A DNA stretch of 35,681 nt from Thermoanaerobaculales bacterium (GTDB lineage Bacteria > Acidobacteriota > Thermoanaerobaculia > Thermoanaerobaculales > Sulfomarinibacteraceae). Position numbers and translations under genes: made by a program. This document shows, in pieces, positions 1-8,243 of the stretch. The notes beneath the pieces are model-generated. The model was not told the origin of the DNA, made no database searches, and saw nothing but the letters and a program-made list of their open reading frames with translations. The stretch lies in NCBI GenBank assembly GCA_025456385.1, contig JALOKS010000002.1, positions 1-35,681 of the forward strand, in the 5' to 3' direction. Numbering within the stretch: the stretch's first letter is position 1; the number at the start of each line of letters is the position of its first letter.

Positions 1-1033
1 CGCGGGTCACCTCGGCGCACCAGTCGCCGTGGTCGAGGTACCACCGCACGGTGGCGCGCAGGCCCTCCTCGAAGCTGAAGCGGGGCGACCAGCCGAGCTC
101 GGTGCGGATGCGGCCGGCGTCGATGGCGTAGCGCAGGTCGTGGCCCGGGCGGTCGGCCACGAAGCGCACCAGGCGGCGGCTCGTGCCGTCACCGCGGGGC
201 CGCAGCTCGTCGACGAGGTCGCAGATCGCGTGCACGACCCCGAGGTTGCTGCGCTCGGCGCCGCCGCCGACGTTGTAGGTGCGACCGGGAACGCCGGCCC
301 GGACAACCAGCTCGAGGGCCCGGCAGTGGTCCTCGACGTGCAGCCAGTCGCGGACGTTGGCGCCGCTGCCGTACACCGGCAGCGGCCTGCCGGCGAGGGC
401 GTTCGCGACCATCAGCGGGATCAGCTTCTCGGGGTACTGGAAGGGGCCGTAGTTGTTGGAGCAGTTGGAGATAGTGACCGGCAGGCCGTAGGTCCGGTGC
501 CAGGAGCGGGCGAGGTGGTCGGCGGCCGCCTTGGACGCCGAGTAGGGGCTCGAGGGGTCGTACGGGGTGGTCTCGACGAAGCGCCCCTCCGCTCCGAGGG
601 AGCCGAAGACCTCGTCGGTGCTGACGTGGTGGAAGCGGACATCGCTGCGCCCCCGCCAGGCGGCGCGCGCCGCCTCGAGCAGGTTGGCGGTGCCGCGGAC
701 GTTGGTGTCGATGAAGTCGAGGGGGCCGTCGATCGAGCGGTCGACGTGGCTCTCGGCGGCGAGGTGGACGACGGTGTCGATCCCGTGCTCGGCGAACAGC
801 GCCCGCATCCGCTCGGCGTCGCGGATGTCGGCGTGGGCGAATCGGTAGCGGGTGCCGGAGGCCTCGGCGACGCCGCGCAGATTGGCCTCGTGGCCGGCGT
901 AGGTCAGGGCGTCGACGTTGACGAGCCTGAGCTCCGGGTCGGCCGCGAGGATGTGGCGCACGAAGTTGCAGCCGATGAAGCCGGCCCCACCGGTGACCAG
1001 CATGCTGCGCGGGCGGTGCCGCTCGCTGCTCAC
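1..1033 (-). CDS. rfbB: dTDP-glucose 4,6-dehydratase (RmlB/RfbB), C-terminus cut by window edge
   Basis: Second enzyme of dTDP-L-rhamnose synthesis: it converts dTDP-glucose to dTDP-4-keto-6-deoxyglucose with bound NAD, in the cytoplasm. This frame is not in the ORF track because it starts with GTG and has no stop inside the window. Read on the minus strand it opens [20 protein letters not shown], giving the GGAGFIG Rossmann motif, then HLAAESHVDRS, the catalytic YSASK (YxxxK) and NCSNNYGPFQYPEKLIP, all standard for RmlB. The last visible residues, RATVRWYLDHGDWCAEVTR, are the usual C-terminal end, so probably only a few residues are missing (344 of about 350). The GTG start overlaps the rfbC stop (GTGA), so the two are translationally coupled. 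rfbD may lie beyond the left edge. Confidence 0.95.
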   Translation of the reverse strand, partial: MSSERHRPRSMLVTGGAGFIGCNFVRHILAADPELRLVNVDALTYAGHEANLRGVAEASGTRYRFAHADIRDAERMRALFAEHGIDTVVHLAAESHVDRSIDGPLDFIDTNVRGTANLLEAARAAWRGRSDVRFHHVSTDEVFGSLGAEGRFVETTPYDPSSPYSASKAAADHLARSWHRTYGLPVTISNCSNNYGPFQYPEKLIPLMVANALAGRPLPVYGSGANVRDWLHVEDHCRALELVVRAGVPGRTYNVGGGAERSNLGVVHAICDLVDELRPRGDGTSRRLVRFVADRPGHDLRYAIDAGRIRTELGWSPRFSFEEGLRATVRWYLDHGDWCAEVTR

Positions 1034-1593
1034 GGCCGGAGCCCCGGCAGGTCCTCGGCTGCGGTCCGCGCGAGCCTGCTCCAGGCGCGATCGCGTGCGG
1101 AGAGGATCGGCTCGAGCCCGTCGAGGGGCCAGGCGATGGCGAGGTCGGGGTCGTCCCACGGCAGCCCCCGCTCGTCCGCGGCGTCATAGTAGTCCGAGCA
1201 CTTGTACTGGAACTCGGCGACCTCGCTGAGCACCAGGAAGCCGTGCGCGAAGCCCGTCGGGGCGTAGAGCTGGAGGCGGTTCGCGTCGGAGAGCTCGGCT
1301 CCCGCCCAGCGTCCGAAGCTCGGGCTGCCGCGGCGGATGTCGACCACCACGTCGAAGACCTGGCCGCGGGTGGCGCGCACGAGCTTCGCCTGCGGCTTCG
1401 CGAGCTGGTAGTGGAGGCCGCGCAGCACCCCGCGCTGCGAACGCGAGTGGTTGTCCTGCACGAAGTCATCCGCGATGCCGAGCTCGGCGAAGCGGCGGCG
1501 GTTGTACGACTCCATGAAGAATCCGCGGTGGTCGGCGTGGACCTCGGGCGCGAGGAGCTTGACGCCCGGCAGCGGCTCGTCAACGACCCGCAC
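1030..1593 (-). CDS. rfbC: dTDP-4-dehydrorhamnose 3,5-epimerase (RmlC)
   Basis: Third enzyme of the dTDP-rhamnose pathway; it epimerises C3 and C5 of the 4-keto-6-deoxy sugar. The 187-residue product has the usual length and the cupin features of Rml[11 protein letters not shown] near the N-terminus, RGLHYQ with the putative catalytic His61, Lys70 in [16 protein letters not shown], and Tyr130 in FQYKCSDYY at the position of the catalytic tyrosine. The start codon is GTG (the track writes M). It lies inside the end of rfbA, overlapping by 14 bp. The GTGA at the other end couples it to rfbB. The order rfbA-rfbC-rfbB is a typical variant of the rhamnose operon, which feeds LPS or exopolysaccharide. 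Confidence 0.95.
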   Translation of the reverse strand: MRVVDEPLPGVKLLAPEVHADHRGFFMESYNRRRFAELGIADDFVQDNHSRSQRGVLRGLHYQLAKPQAKLVRATRGQVFDVVVDIRRGSPSFGRWAGAELSDANRLQLYAPTGFAHGFLVLSEVAEFQYKCSDYYDAADERGLPWDDPDLAIAWPLDGLEPILSARDRAWSRLARTAAEDLPGLRP

Positions 1594-2470
1594 GCCCGCC
1601 CTCCGCGGCCGCGAGGGCCTCGCGCAGGTAGGCCCCGTAGCTCGACGAGCCTGCGGCCTCGACCTCCCGCCGGAAGTCGTCGGTGGAGATCCAGCCCCGG
1701 TTCCAGGCGATCTCCTGCAGGCAGCCGATCTTGAGCCCCTGGCGTTCCTCGATGGCCTCGATGAAGCTGGAGGCCTCGATGAGGCTGCGGTGGGTGCCGG
1801 CGTCGAGCCAGGCGAAGCCGCGGTCGAGCACGGTCACCTGGAGCCGCCCCTGCTCGAGGTAGCGGCGGTTGAGGTCGGTGATCTCGAGCTCGCCGCGGAG
1901 GCTCGGCCGCAGATCGGCCGCGAGCTCGCAGACGTCCCCGCCGTAGAAGTAGAGCCCCGGCACCGCGAACGGGCTCTTGGGCCGCGCCGGTTTCTCCTCG
2001 ATGGAGAGCGCGCGACCGTGGCCGTCGAACTCGACGACGCCGTAGCGCTCCGGGTCGCGCACCCGGTAGCCGAAGATGCGGGCGCCGTCCTCGAGGGTCG
2101 CGCAGCCCTCGAGCATCGCCGTCAGGCCGGGGCCGTGGAGGATGTTGTCTCCGAGCACCAGGCAGGCGGGCCCGCCTGCCAGGAACTCGCGGCCGAGGAC
2201 GAAGGCCTGGGCGAGGCCCTCGGGCCGCGGCTGCTCGCAGTAGGCGAAGCGCATGCCGAGTCGGCCGCCGTCTCCGAAGAGCCCGCGGTAGGCGGGCAGG
2301 TCGCGGGGCGTGGAGATGATGAGCACCTCGCGGATGCCGGCGTGCATCAGGAGGCTCAGGGGGTAGTAGACCATGGGCTTGTCGTAGACCGGCAGCAGCT
2401 GCTTGCTGACGACCAGAGTCACGGGGTGGAGGCGGGTGCCCGAGCCGCCCGCGAGGACGATGCCCTTCAT
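1580..2470 (-). CDS. rfbA: Glucose-1-phosphate thymidylyltransferase (RmlA)
   Basis: First enzyme of the dTDP-rhamnose pathway: glucose-1-phosphate + dTTP gives dTDP-glucose + PPi. The 296-residue protein has the nucleotidyltransferase signature GGSGTRLHP at residues 8-16, [17 protein letters not shown], the metal-binding Asp in LGDNILHG (about Asp108), and WLDAGTH near the sugar site. Length and motifs fit the homotetrameric RmlA family, which is feedback-regulated by dTDP-rhamnose in studied members. It is the promoter-proximal gene of the minus-strand rfb set. A GAGGG lies before its ATG. The 113-bp divergent gap towards the small membrane gene must hold its promoter, but I see no convincing -35/-10 pair there. 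Confidence 0.96.
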   Translation of the reverse strand: MKGIVLAGGSGTRLHPVTLVVSKQLLPVYDKPMVYYPLSLLMHAGIREVLIISTPRDLPAYRGLFGDGGRLGMRFAYCEQPRPEGLAQAFVLGREFLAGGPACLVLGDNILHGPGLTAMLEGCATLEDGARIFGYRVRDPERYGVVEFDGHGRALSIEEKPARPKSPFAVPGLYFYGGDVCELAADLRPSLRGELEITDLNRRYLEQGRLQVTVLDRGFAWLDAGTHRSLIEASSFIEAIEERQGLKIGCLQEIAWNRGWISTDDFRREVEAAGSSSYGAYLREALAAAEGGRAGR

Positions 2471-2583
2471 GGTCCGACCCTCATCGCGGGCACGATATCA
2501 CAGGGGTGGCGGCGGCCTCCGGCGCGGAGGCCGAGCAGGGAACACGGCGGCGGAAGCGCGCGTACATAGCGGTGGAGGCTGCG

Positions 2584-2784
2584 ATGTGGACCTTCATCCT
2601 GTGGCTGATCCTGCTGGTGGTGTGCTGGCCGCTGGCGCTGCTCGCGCTGGTGCTCTACCCCGTGGTGTGGCTGCTCATGCTGCCGCTCCGCCTCATCGGC
2701 ATCACGGTCGACGCCGTCTTCAAGCTGCTGCACGCGGTGCTGACCCTGCCGGCGCGGGTGCTGCGCGGTCCCGCCAGCGCCTGA
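2584..2784 (+). CDS. Small two-segment membrane protein, function unknown
   Basis: I do not recognise this 66-residue protein. The track starts it at 2506, but the in-frame ATG at 2584 is preceded at 5 nt by GGTGGAGG, a strong ribosome binding site, so I use that start. The product is mostly hydrophobic: residues 2-35 (WTFILWLILLVVCWPLALLA onward) are long enough for one or two membrane helices, followed by LPLRLIGITVDAVFKLLHAVLTLP, which could be an amphipathic or second membrane segment, and a short basic tail. It stands alone on the plus strand, divergent from rfbA and convergent with the cytochrome gene 21 bp away. An inner-membrane location is likely. Confidence 0.6.
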   Translation: MWTFILWLILLVVCWPLALLALVLYPVVWLLMLPLRLIGITVDAVFKLLHAVLTLPARVLRGPASA

Positions 2785-2809
2785 GGCGGCGGTCTCGCCG
2801 GCCGCTCAG
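2781..2809. terminator. Possible bidirectional terminator hairpin between convergent genes
   Basis: The 21-bp gap between two convergent genes and their flanking ends holds CTGAGGCGGCG followed by CGCCGGCCGCTCAG, an imperfect GC-rich inverted repeat. There is no T-tract, so this is a hairpin by inspection only. Confidence 0.35.
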
Positions 2810-3171
2810 CTGTCGAGCATGAGGCGGGCGAGCGCGCGCAGCTCCGTCTCCGGGGCCTCGGCGTAGGCAGGCATCGCGATCGGGTACTGCTCGTCGAGGT
2901 ACTTCAGCCGCGGGTTGGACTCCACGAAGCTGCGCGGGTCCCGGAGGTAGGCGACGAGTCCGTCCTCGTCCCAACGCTCGTGGAGGCCGGCGAGCGCCGG
3001 GCCCGACTTCTGCCCCTCGCGCGCAGGCCCGTGGCACTTCGCACAGCCCATGCCGAGGTAGATCGCCTCGGCGCTGCCGGGCTCGGGGCCGCTCGCGCCG
3101 CAGGCGACGAGGGCGAGCGCGGCGACGGCGGCGAACCAGAACGACGCGGACACCGAACGGCTGGCGGTCAT
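2806..3171 (-). CDS. Lipoprotein monohaem cytochrome c
   Basis: A 121-residue exported c-type cytochrome. The N-terminus has a basic start, a hydrophobic stretch and the lipobox LVAC (Cys24), so it should be lipidated and held at the periplasmic face of a membrane. The haem motif is CAKCH at residues 43-47, inside the class I context YLGMGCAKCHGP. Met100 in IAMPAY is the likely sixth ligand. It therefore looks like a small electron-carrier or partner subunit; its redox partner is not visible here. An AAGGAGGG lies just before the ATG. It follows phhB by 27 bp and is probably co-transcribed with it, though no functional link is obvious. Confidence 0.88.
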   Translation of the reverse strand: MTASRSVSASFWFAAVAALALVACGASGPEPGSAEAIYLGMGCAKCHGPAREGQKSGPALAGLHERWDEDGLVAYLRDPRSFVESNPRLKYLDEQYPIAMPAYAEAPETELRALARLMLDS

Positions 3172-3198
3172 GGGCCCTCCTTTCGGACGCGGCGGAGC

Positions 3199-3534
3199 TC
3201 AGTCCCCGACCAGGTGGTCGACCTTGGCGGAGCAGATGAAGTCGTTGATCGAGATCCCGCCGACGCTGTGGGTGCTGTACCGCACCGTGCAGGTGTTGAA
3301 GCCGACGACCAACTGCGGGTGGTGGTCTTCGCGGTGCGAGATCCAGGCGACCGCGTTGACGAAGGCCATGGCCTTGAAGTGGTCATCGAAGGCAAAGGTC
3401 TTGACGAGCTCGCCGCCGTCGATCTCCCAGCCCTCGGCGTGGCCGAGCATGTGCTCGAGGTCGTGGCCGGCGAGCGGCGGGGTGCCCGCGGGCAGCGGGC
3501 GGCAGGCCATCATCAGCAGCTCGTTGTCACACAT
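3199..3534 (-). CDS. phhB: Pterin-4-alpha-carbinolamine dehydratase (PhhB/PCD)
   Basis: Dehydrates 4a-hydroxytetrahydrobiopterin and so regenerates the pterin cofactor of aromatic amino acid hydroxylases; some homologues also act as transcription cofactors (DCoH). The family core EDHHPQLVVGFNTCTVRYST, followed by HSVGGISINDFICSAKVD, is intact, with the paired His after ED and the Thr-His-Gly-Gly segment in place. The track starts at 3552, but the internal ATG at 3534 (MCDNELLMMACRPL) is preceded by GGAGGG at good spacing, giving 111 residues, the normal PCD length. No phenylalanine hydroxylase gene is in the window. A TATCAT -10-like hexamer (plus-strand 3551-3556) lies upstream, and the DtxR-type operator of the divergent mntR gene sits further upstream, so it may share that control. 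Confidence 0.92.
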   Translation of the reverse strand: MCDNELLMMACRPLPAGTPPLAGHDLEHMLGHAEGWEIDGGELVKTFAFDDHFKAMAFVNAVAWISHREDHHPQLVVGFNTCTVRYSTHSVGGISINDFICSAKVDHLVGD

Positions 3535-3567
3535 CGGACCCTCCACGCGCATGATAGTTGATCCTGC

Positions 3568-3596
3568 TTGCGATCGGCAGATTTTTAGGTTAGCCT
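3568..3596 (+). promoter_or_regulatory. Predicted mntR-tro promoter
   Basis: TTGCGA (3568-3573), a 17-nt spacer and TAGCCT (3591-3596) form a plausible sigma-70-type pair. Transcription would start around 3603, only about 3 nt before the ATG at 3606. There is no Shine-Dalgarno sequence upstream of that ATG, so a leaderless mRNA is implied. The -10 lies within the palindromic operator. Confidence 0.45.
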
Positions 3597-3601
3597 AAAA
3601 A
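3582..3601. promoter_or_regulatory. DtxR/MntR-family operator upstream of mntR
   Basis: TTTTTAGGTTAGCCTAAAAA has perfect 8-bp inverted arms (TTTTTAGG/CCTAAAAA). Its TTAGGTTAGCCTAA core matches the first 14 of 19 positions of the classical DtxR/IdeR box. It overlaps the predicted -10 of the metal-uptake operon and stands in the divergent gap with phhB. Metal-dependent autorepression is the obvious reading. Confidence 0.85.
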
Positions 3602-3605
3602 TCGC

Positions 3606-4298
3606 ATGCGAGCCGACACCGCGCCGGAGGCCGGGCTGCGAGCGGAGCTCAGCGAGGCCCAGGAGGACTACCTCAAGCAGATCTTCCTGCTCGGCGAGGG
3701 CGAGGCCCGGGTCAGCACGCAGACGCTGGCCGAGCGGCTCCAGGTCCGGCCGGCCTCGGTGAGCGGCATGATCACCCGCCTGTCCGAGCTCGGGCTCGTC
3801 GAGCACACCCCCTACCGCGGCTCCGTGCTGACCGCGGCGGGCCGCCGGGTCGCGCTCGAGATGCTGCGCCACCACCGCCTCCTCGAGGCCTTCCTGGTGC
3901 GCGAGCTCGGCTACCACTGGGACGAGGTCCACGACGAGGCGGAGCGCCTCGAGCACGTGATTTCGGAGCGCTTCGAGGCGCGCATCGCCGAGGCCCTCGG
4001 GCACCCGACCCACGACCCGCATGGCGACCCCATTCCCTGCCGCGACCTGCGGATGCCGAACGGCGTGCGCACCGCCCCGCCCGACGCCTTCTCGGCCGGG
4101 GCGCGCGCGACCCTGCTGCGGGTCGGCGCGCAGGACCCCGCGAGCCTCGCCGCCCTCGAGCGCTTGGGGCTCACTCCGGGCGCCGTCGTGGTCGTGCTCG
4201 GGCCGGATGCGGACCCGGTCCGGCTCGAGGTCGGCGGCGAAGCGGTCGAGGTCCCGGTCGACCTCGCGCACACGCTGTGCTTGGAGGGTCCGGGCTGA
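3606..4298 (+). CDS. mntR: Mn-type DtxR/MntR metalloregulator with FeoA-like domain
   Basis: Metal-responsive repressor of 230 residues. Domains: winged-helix DNA-binding region about 15-80 ([20 protein letters not shown]), dimerisation/metal-binding region about 81-150, and an SH3-like FeoA domain about 155-228. Visible ligands by comparison with the family: Asp21 in EDYLKQIF, where MntR has Asp8 and DtxR has Met10; His90 and Glu94 in HHRLLEAFL; His109, Glu113, Glu116 and His117 in [13 protein letters not shown]. Glu113 replaces DtxR Cys102. Asp21 and Glu113 point to manganese rather than iron. MntR Glu11 is replaced by Lys24. It is the first gene of the tro operon, ends in TGATG overlap with troA, and has an operator immediately upstream, so autoregulation is likely. 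The start may be leaderless. Confidence 0.9.
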   Translation: MRADTAPEAGLRAELSEAQEDYLKQIFLLGEGEARVSTQTLAERLQVRPASVSGMITRLSELGLVEHTPYRGSVLTAAGRRVALEMLRHHRLLEAFLVRELGYHWDEVHDEAERLEHVISERFEARIAEALGHPTHDPHGDPIPCRDLRMPNGVRTAPPDAFSAGARATLLRVGAQDPASLAALERLGLTPGAVVVVLGPDADPVRLEVGGEAVEVPVDLAHTLCLEGPG

Positions 4299-5248
4299 TG
4301 GGCCGCCTGCGCGGCATGGGCGCCGCGGCGATCGGGCTCGCGCTCGCCGCCGGCTGCGGCGGGGGCGGCAGCCCGCCGCCGCCGGGGCCGTCCCGACCGC
4401 GGGTGGTGGCGACCACGACCATCGTCGGCGACCTGGTGGGACGCGTCGGAGGTCCGGAGGTCGAGCTCGAGGTGCTGATGGGCCCGGGCATCGATCCCCA
4501 CCTCTACAAGGCCTCGGCTGGCGACGTCCGCCGGCTGAGCTCGGCGCACCTCGTCGTGGCCAACGGACTGCACCTCGAGGGCAAGCTCGGCGAGGTGCTG
4601 GCGGGCATCGGCGAGCGCGGCGTCGGCACCCTCGCGGTCGGCGAGTGCCTGCCCGCAGACGGCCTGATCCCCCTCGAAGGATTCGCGAGCCTGCACGATC
4701 CGCACGTGTGGTTCGACGTCGGGCTGTGGTCCGCGGCCGTGCCCTGCGTCGCCGAGGCCCTGAGCGAGCTCGCGCCGGCGCACGCCGGCACCTACCGGTC
4801 GCGCGCCGCCGCCGCCGCCGCCGAGCTCGCCGCCCTCGACCTCTGGGTGAAGGAGCGCACGCGGCTCCTCCCCCCCGAGCGGCGCGTGCTGGTGACGGCG
4901 CACGATGCCTTCGCCTACTTCGGCCGCGCCTACGGCTTCGAGGTCCGCGGCCTGCTCGGGGTGAGCACCGCCGCCGAGGCGGGCGCCGCCGACGTGCAGC
5001 GGCTCGCCGACTTCATCGTCGCGCGGCGGGTGCCGGCGGTCTTCCTCGAGACCTCGGTGGCGCCGCGCTTCGTCGGCGCCCTGCGCGAGGCGGTCGCCGC
5101 CCGCGGCTTCGGGGTGGCGATCGGCGGCAGCCTCTACTCGGACTCCCTCGGCGATCCGGGCGGCGAGGCCGGGACCTACGCCGGCACCGTGCGCGCCAAC
5201 GTCGAGACCATCGTCAACGCGCTGCGCGACGGAGAAGGGGGCGGGTGA
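4298..5248 (+). CDS. troA: TroA-like Mn/Zn-binding lipoprotein of ABC importer
   Basis: Cluster A-I substrate-binding protein that captures a divalent metal in the periplasm and delivers it to the TroBCD importer. The ATG at 4298 overlaps the mntR stop (TGATG) and follows GGAGGG at 9 nt, so I prefer it to the track start at 4277. Product 316 residues; lipobox LAAGC gives lipidated Cys20, then a Gly/Pro-rich linker. The ligand set is His68 (DPHLYK), His136 (DPHVWF), His202 (AHDAFAYF) and Asp282 (YSDSLG). This is the His-His-His-Asp pattern and near-identical spacing of Treponema TroA, not the Glu of PsaA/MtsA. TroA binds both Mn and Zn, so the manganese assignment rests more on the regulator. 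There is no His-rich loop of the kind seen in ZnuA. Confidence 0.92.
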   Translation: MGRLRGMGAAAIGLALAAGCGGGGSPPPPGPSRPRVVATTTIVGDLVGRVGGPEVELEVLMGPGIDPHLYKASAGDVRRLSSAHLVVANGLHLEGKLGEVLAGIGERGVGTLAVGECLPADGLIPLEGFASLHDPHVWFDVGLWSAAVPCVAEALSELAPAHAGTYRSRAAAAAAELAALDLWVKERTRLLPPERRVLVTAHDAFAYFGRAYGFEVRGLLGVSTAAEAGAADVQRLADFIVARRVPAVFLETSVAPRFVGALREAVAARGFGVAIGGSLYSDSLGDPGGEAGTYAGTVRANVETIVNALRDGEGGG

Positions 5249-6009
5249 TGGTCGAGGAGGCCCGGGCTTGGGCGCTGGAGGTCGAGGACCTGACCGTCGC
5301 CTATGGCGACCGGCCGGTGCTGTGGGACATCGACCTCCAGGTCCCGAGCGGGGTCAAGCTGGGAATCGTCGGTCCCAACGGCGCGGGCAAGAGCACCCTG
5401 GTCAAGGCAGCCATGGGCCTGATCCCGACCGTGGCCGGCGAGGTACGGCTCTTCGGCCGCCCCCGCGCCGCGGCGCACGGCGTCATCGCCTACGTTCCGC
5501 AGCGGGCGACGCTGGCCTGGGACTTTCCGACCGACGTCCTCGACGTGGTGACGATGGGCACCTACGGTCGCCTGGGCTGGGTGCGGCGCGCGGGCCCGTC
5601 CGAGCGCCGGCAGGCCGAGGAGGCGATCGCACAGGTCGGGATGAGCGGCTTCGCGCGGCGCCCGATCGCCGAGCTCTCGGGCGGCCAGCAGCAGCGGGTC
5701 CTGCTCGCCCGGGCCCTGGTCCAGGATGCCCCGATCAACATCCTCGACGAGCCCTTCCAGGGGGTCGACGCGCCCACCGAGCGCGCGATCGCCGAGGTCC
5801 TCGACGCCCTCGCGCGCGCCGGGAAGACGATCATCGTCGTCCACCATGACCTGCAGACGGTGCCCGAGTACTTCGACTCGGTGCTGCTGCTCAACGTGCG
5901 GGTCATCGCCGCCGGGCCGGTGGCCGAGGTCTTCACCGAGGACAATCTCAGGCTGACCTTCGGCGGTCGGGTCGGGGTGCTCGCCGCGAGGGCGGCGGTC
6001 GAGGGCTGA
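5248..6009 (+). CDS. troB: Metal ABC importer ATPase (TroB/MntB type)
   Basis: Nucleotide-binding subunit that powers uptake of the metal delivered by TroA. It is 253 residues, read from the ATG that overlaps the troA stop (TGATG); the track buries it in a longer spurious frame. All ABC motifs are present: Walker [11 protein letters not shown]-loop in [13 protein letters not shown], signature [15 protein letters not shown], Walker B INILDEP, D-loop/H-loop VHHDL. The YVPQR...DFP stretch and DEPFQGVD are typical of the Mn/Zn/Fe chelate (ABC-3) transporter ATPases. It should act on the cytoplasmic face with TroC and TroD, and its stop again overlaps the next start. Confidence 0.95.
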   Translation: MVEEARAWALEVEDLTVAYGDRPVLWDIDLQVPSGVKLGIVGPNGAGKSTLVKAAMGLIPTVAGEVRLFGRPRAAAHGVIAYVPQRATLAWDFPTDVLDVVTMGTYGRLGWVRRAGPSERRQAEEAIAQVGMSGFARRPIAELSGGQQQRVLLARALVQDAPINILDEPFQGVDAPTERAIAEVLDALARAGKTIIVVHHDLQTVPEYFDSVLLLNVRVIAAGPVAEVFTEDNLRLTFGGRVGVLAARAAVEG

Positions 6010-7130
6010 TGGACCTCCTGGACGACTACACCCTGCGCCTGGTGGCGGCCGGCTCGGCGGTGCTCGGCGCCACCAGCGGCGTGCTCGGCTCCTTCGCCTA
6101 CCTGCGGCGCCAGAGCCTGCTCGGCGACGCGGTGAGCCACGCCGCGCTGCCGGGGATCGCGCTCGCGTTCCTGCTGACCGGGAGCAAGCTGCCGCTCGTG
6201 ATCATGATCGGCGCGGCGGTCGCGGGCTGGCTGGCGACGCTCGCCATGCGGCTCGTGGTCGCGCGCTCCCGGGTCCCCTTCGACAGCGCCCTCGGCATGT
6301 TCCTGGCCGGCTTCTTCGGCCTCGGCATGGTGCTCCTGAGCATCCTCCAGAAGCGGCCGAGCGCCGCCCAGGCGGGCCTCGAGTCCTACCTCTTCGGGCA
6401 GGCCGCGTCGCTGCTGCGGCGGGACGTGGTGACCATGGCCGTGCTCGCCGCGGTCGCCGTCGCGGCCCTCGTCGTGCTGTGGAAGGAGTTCAAGGTCCTG
6501 AGCTTCGACGCCGACTTCGCGGCCAGCCTCGGGCTGCCGGTGCGTCGACTCGACGGACTCCTGACCCTGCTCCTGGTGGTGGCGATCGTCATCGGCCTGC
6601 AGACGGTGGGCGTGGTCCTGATGAGCGCCATGATCGTCGCCCCGGCGGCAGCGGCCCGGCAGTGGAGCCGGCGGCTGACGCCGATGGTGGCGACCGCGGC
6701 GGCGATCGGGGTCCTCGCCGGCGTCGCGGGCTCCCTCGCGAGCTCGCTGACGCCGCGCCTCCCGACCGGTCCGACCATCGTCCTGATCCTGAGCGCGACC
6801 GTCGCGCTGTCCCTCGCCGTGGCGCCGGGCCGCGGCCTGGTGTGGCGCGCCCTCCGGCTCGGTCGCCTGCGGCGTGCCCCCGAGCAGGAGCCGGTGCTGA
6901 TGCACCTCTACGCGCTGTCCCTGCAGCACCGCGAGGATCCGGAGCACGGCCACCGCGAGGCCGTGCTGCGCACGATGAGCCCGCCCGGGGCCGACGTCCG
7001 CGGCGCCCTCGAGCGCCTCGTCCAGCAGGGCCTGGCGCGCCGCACCGAGCCCGGCCTGTGGGCGCCGACCGCGGTCGGCCGCCGCGAGGCGGAGCGGGTG
7101 CTCGAGCGCGAGTCCGAGGAACGGCGATGA
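6009..7130 (+). CDS. troC: Metal ABC importer permease 1 with winged-helix-like tail
   Basis: ABC-3 family membrane subunit, 373 residues. Residues about 10-280 hold the multi-spanning permease, with family motifs LLGDAVSHAALPGIALAF near the N-terminus, FDADFAASLGLPV, and VGVVLMSAMIVAPAAAARQ. Usual ABC-3 permeases end near residue 280-300. Here about 85 further residues form a charged cytoplasmic tail (LMHLYALSLQHRED to the end) whose segment GADVRGALERLVQQGLARRTEPGLWAPTAVGRREAE reads like helix-turn-helix plus wing. DtxR-like tails are known in some MntC/TroC permeases, but function is unclear. It starts in TGATG overlap with troB and ends in ATGA overlap with troD. Confidence 0.93.
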   Translation: MDLLDDYTLRLVAAGSAVLGATSGVLGSFAYLRRQSLLGDAVSHAALPGIALAFLLTGSKLPLVIMIGAAVAGWLATLAMRLVVARSRVPFDSALGMFLAGFFGLGMVLLSILQKRPSAAQAGLESYLFGQAASLLRRDVVTMAVLAAVAVAALVVLWKEFKVLSFDADFAASLGLPVRRLDGLLTLLLVVAIVIGLQTVGVVLMSAMIVAPAAAARQWSRRLTPMVATAAAIGVLAGVAGSLASSLTPRLPTGPTIVLILSATVALSLAVAPGRGLVWRALRLGRLRRAPEQEPVLMHLYALSLQHREDPEHGHREAVLRTMSPPGADVRGALERLVQQGLARRTEPGLWAPTAVGRREAERVLERESEERR

Positions 7131-8236
7131 GCCCGGGCCTCGAGATCGTGCTCATCGCGGTCACGACCGCGGTCGCGGCCGCGCTGCCCGGCAGCTACCT
7201 TGTGCTGCGGCGCAGCGCGATGGTCTCCGACGCGATCTCCCACGCCATCCTGCCGGGCATCGTGCTCGCGTTCTTCCTGACCCGCGACCTCAACTCGCCG
7301 TTCCTGCTCGTCGCAGCGGCGGCGAGCGGGGTGCTGGCGGTGGTGCTGATCGAGGCCCTCCGCCGCTCCCACCTCGTGCCCGAGGACGCCGCGATCGGCC
7401 TCGTCTTTCCGGCGCTGTTCTCGATCGGCGTCATCCTGATCTCGCGCTACGCCGCCAACGTCCACCTCGACACCGACTCGGTCCTCCTCGGCGAGCTCGC
7501 CTTCGCGCCCTTCGACCGCCTGCTCGTTCGCGGGCACGACCTCGGTCCGCGGGCGCTGTGGACCATGGGGGTGATCCTCGCTCTCAACCTGGCGGCGATC
7601 GCGGTCGCCTGGAAGGAGCTCAAGCTGGCGACCGTCGACCCGAGCCTCGCGGCGCTGCTCGGCTTTCCTCCCGCCGCCCTCCACTACGGGCTGATGGCGA
7701 TGGTGTCGATCACCGCCGTCGGGGCCTTCGATGCCGTGGGCTCGATCCTGGTGGTGGCGTTGATGATCGCACCGCCGGCCACGGCCTACCTGCTGGCGGA
7801 CCGGCTCGCGCCGATGCTCTGGCTCGCCGCCGCGGCGGCGGCGCTGAGCGCCGTGCTCGGTTTCGCCGCCGCCATCCTCGCCGACGTGTCGATCGCCGGG
7901 GCGATGGCGGTGGCGAGCTGTGCGGTCTTCGGCGCCGCCTTCGCCTTCGCGCCGCGGCGGGGCCTGGTGGCGCAGGCGCGGCAGCGCAGCGCGCAGCGCC
8001 TGGAGCTCGCGCTGCGGATGCTCCTCGTCCACCTGCTCCACCACCAGGAGACCGAGATCGAGCGCGAGGAGTGCCGCCTCGCCGGCCTCCACCGCCACCT
8101 GCGCTGGAGCGAGGCCCGCACCCGGCAGGTGATCCGGGAGGCCGAGGAGCGGCGGCTGGTCGCGCGCTCGGGGGAGCTCGTCCTCGCCACCGGCGACGGG
8201 CGCCGGCTCGCCGAGGCGGCGGTCACCGAGGGGTGA
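7127..8236 (+). CDS. troD: Metal ABC importer permease 2 with winged-helix-like tail
   Basis: Second ABC-3 permease, 369 residues from the ATG at 7127, which overlaps the troC stop (ATGA); the track shows it only inside a longer spurious frame. It has the N-terminal SDAISHAILPGIVLAFFLT, VDPSLAALLGFPP and GSILVVALMIAPPATAYLL motifs of the family, so it pairs with TroC as a heterodimeric channel as in troABCD/mntABCD systems. Like TroC it has an extra cytoplasmic tail of about 80 residues after GAAFAFAPRRG. This contains a helical stretch (LELALRMLLVHLLHHQE), a second helical region, and RQVIREAEERRLVARSGELVLATGDGRRLAE, which resembles a recognition helix and wing. This is the last gene of the operon; a repeat-rich gap follows. 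Confidence 0.93.
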   Translation: MSPGLEIVLIAVTTAVAAALPGSYLVLRRSAMVSDAISHAILPGIVLAFFLTRDLNSPFLLVAAAASGVLAVVLIEALRRSHLVPEDAAIGLVFPALFSIGVILISRYAANVHLDTDSVLLGELAFAPFDRLLVRGHDLGPRALWTMGVILALNLAAIAVAWKELKLATVDPSLAALLGFPPAALHYGLMAMVSITAVGAFDAVGSILVVALMIAPPATAYLLADRLAPMLWLAAAAAALSAVLGFAAAILADVSIAGAMAVASCAVFGAAFAFAPRRGLVAQARQRSAQRLELALRMLLVHLLHHQETEIEREECRLAGLHRHLRWSEARTRQVIREAEERRLVARSGELVLATGDGRRLAEAAVTEG

Positions 8237-8243
8237 GCCGTCC

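Noticed and set aside
4298-5248. ZnuA-type zinc-specific binding protein
   Set aside because: It lacks the His-rich loop, and the fourth ligand spacing matches TroA; the regulator type also points to Mn.
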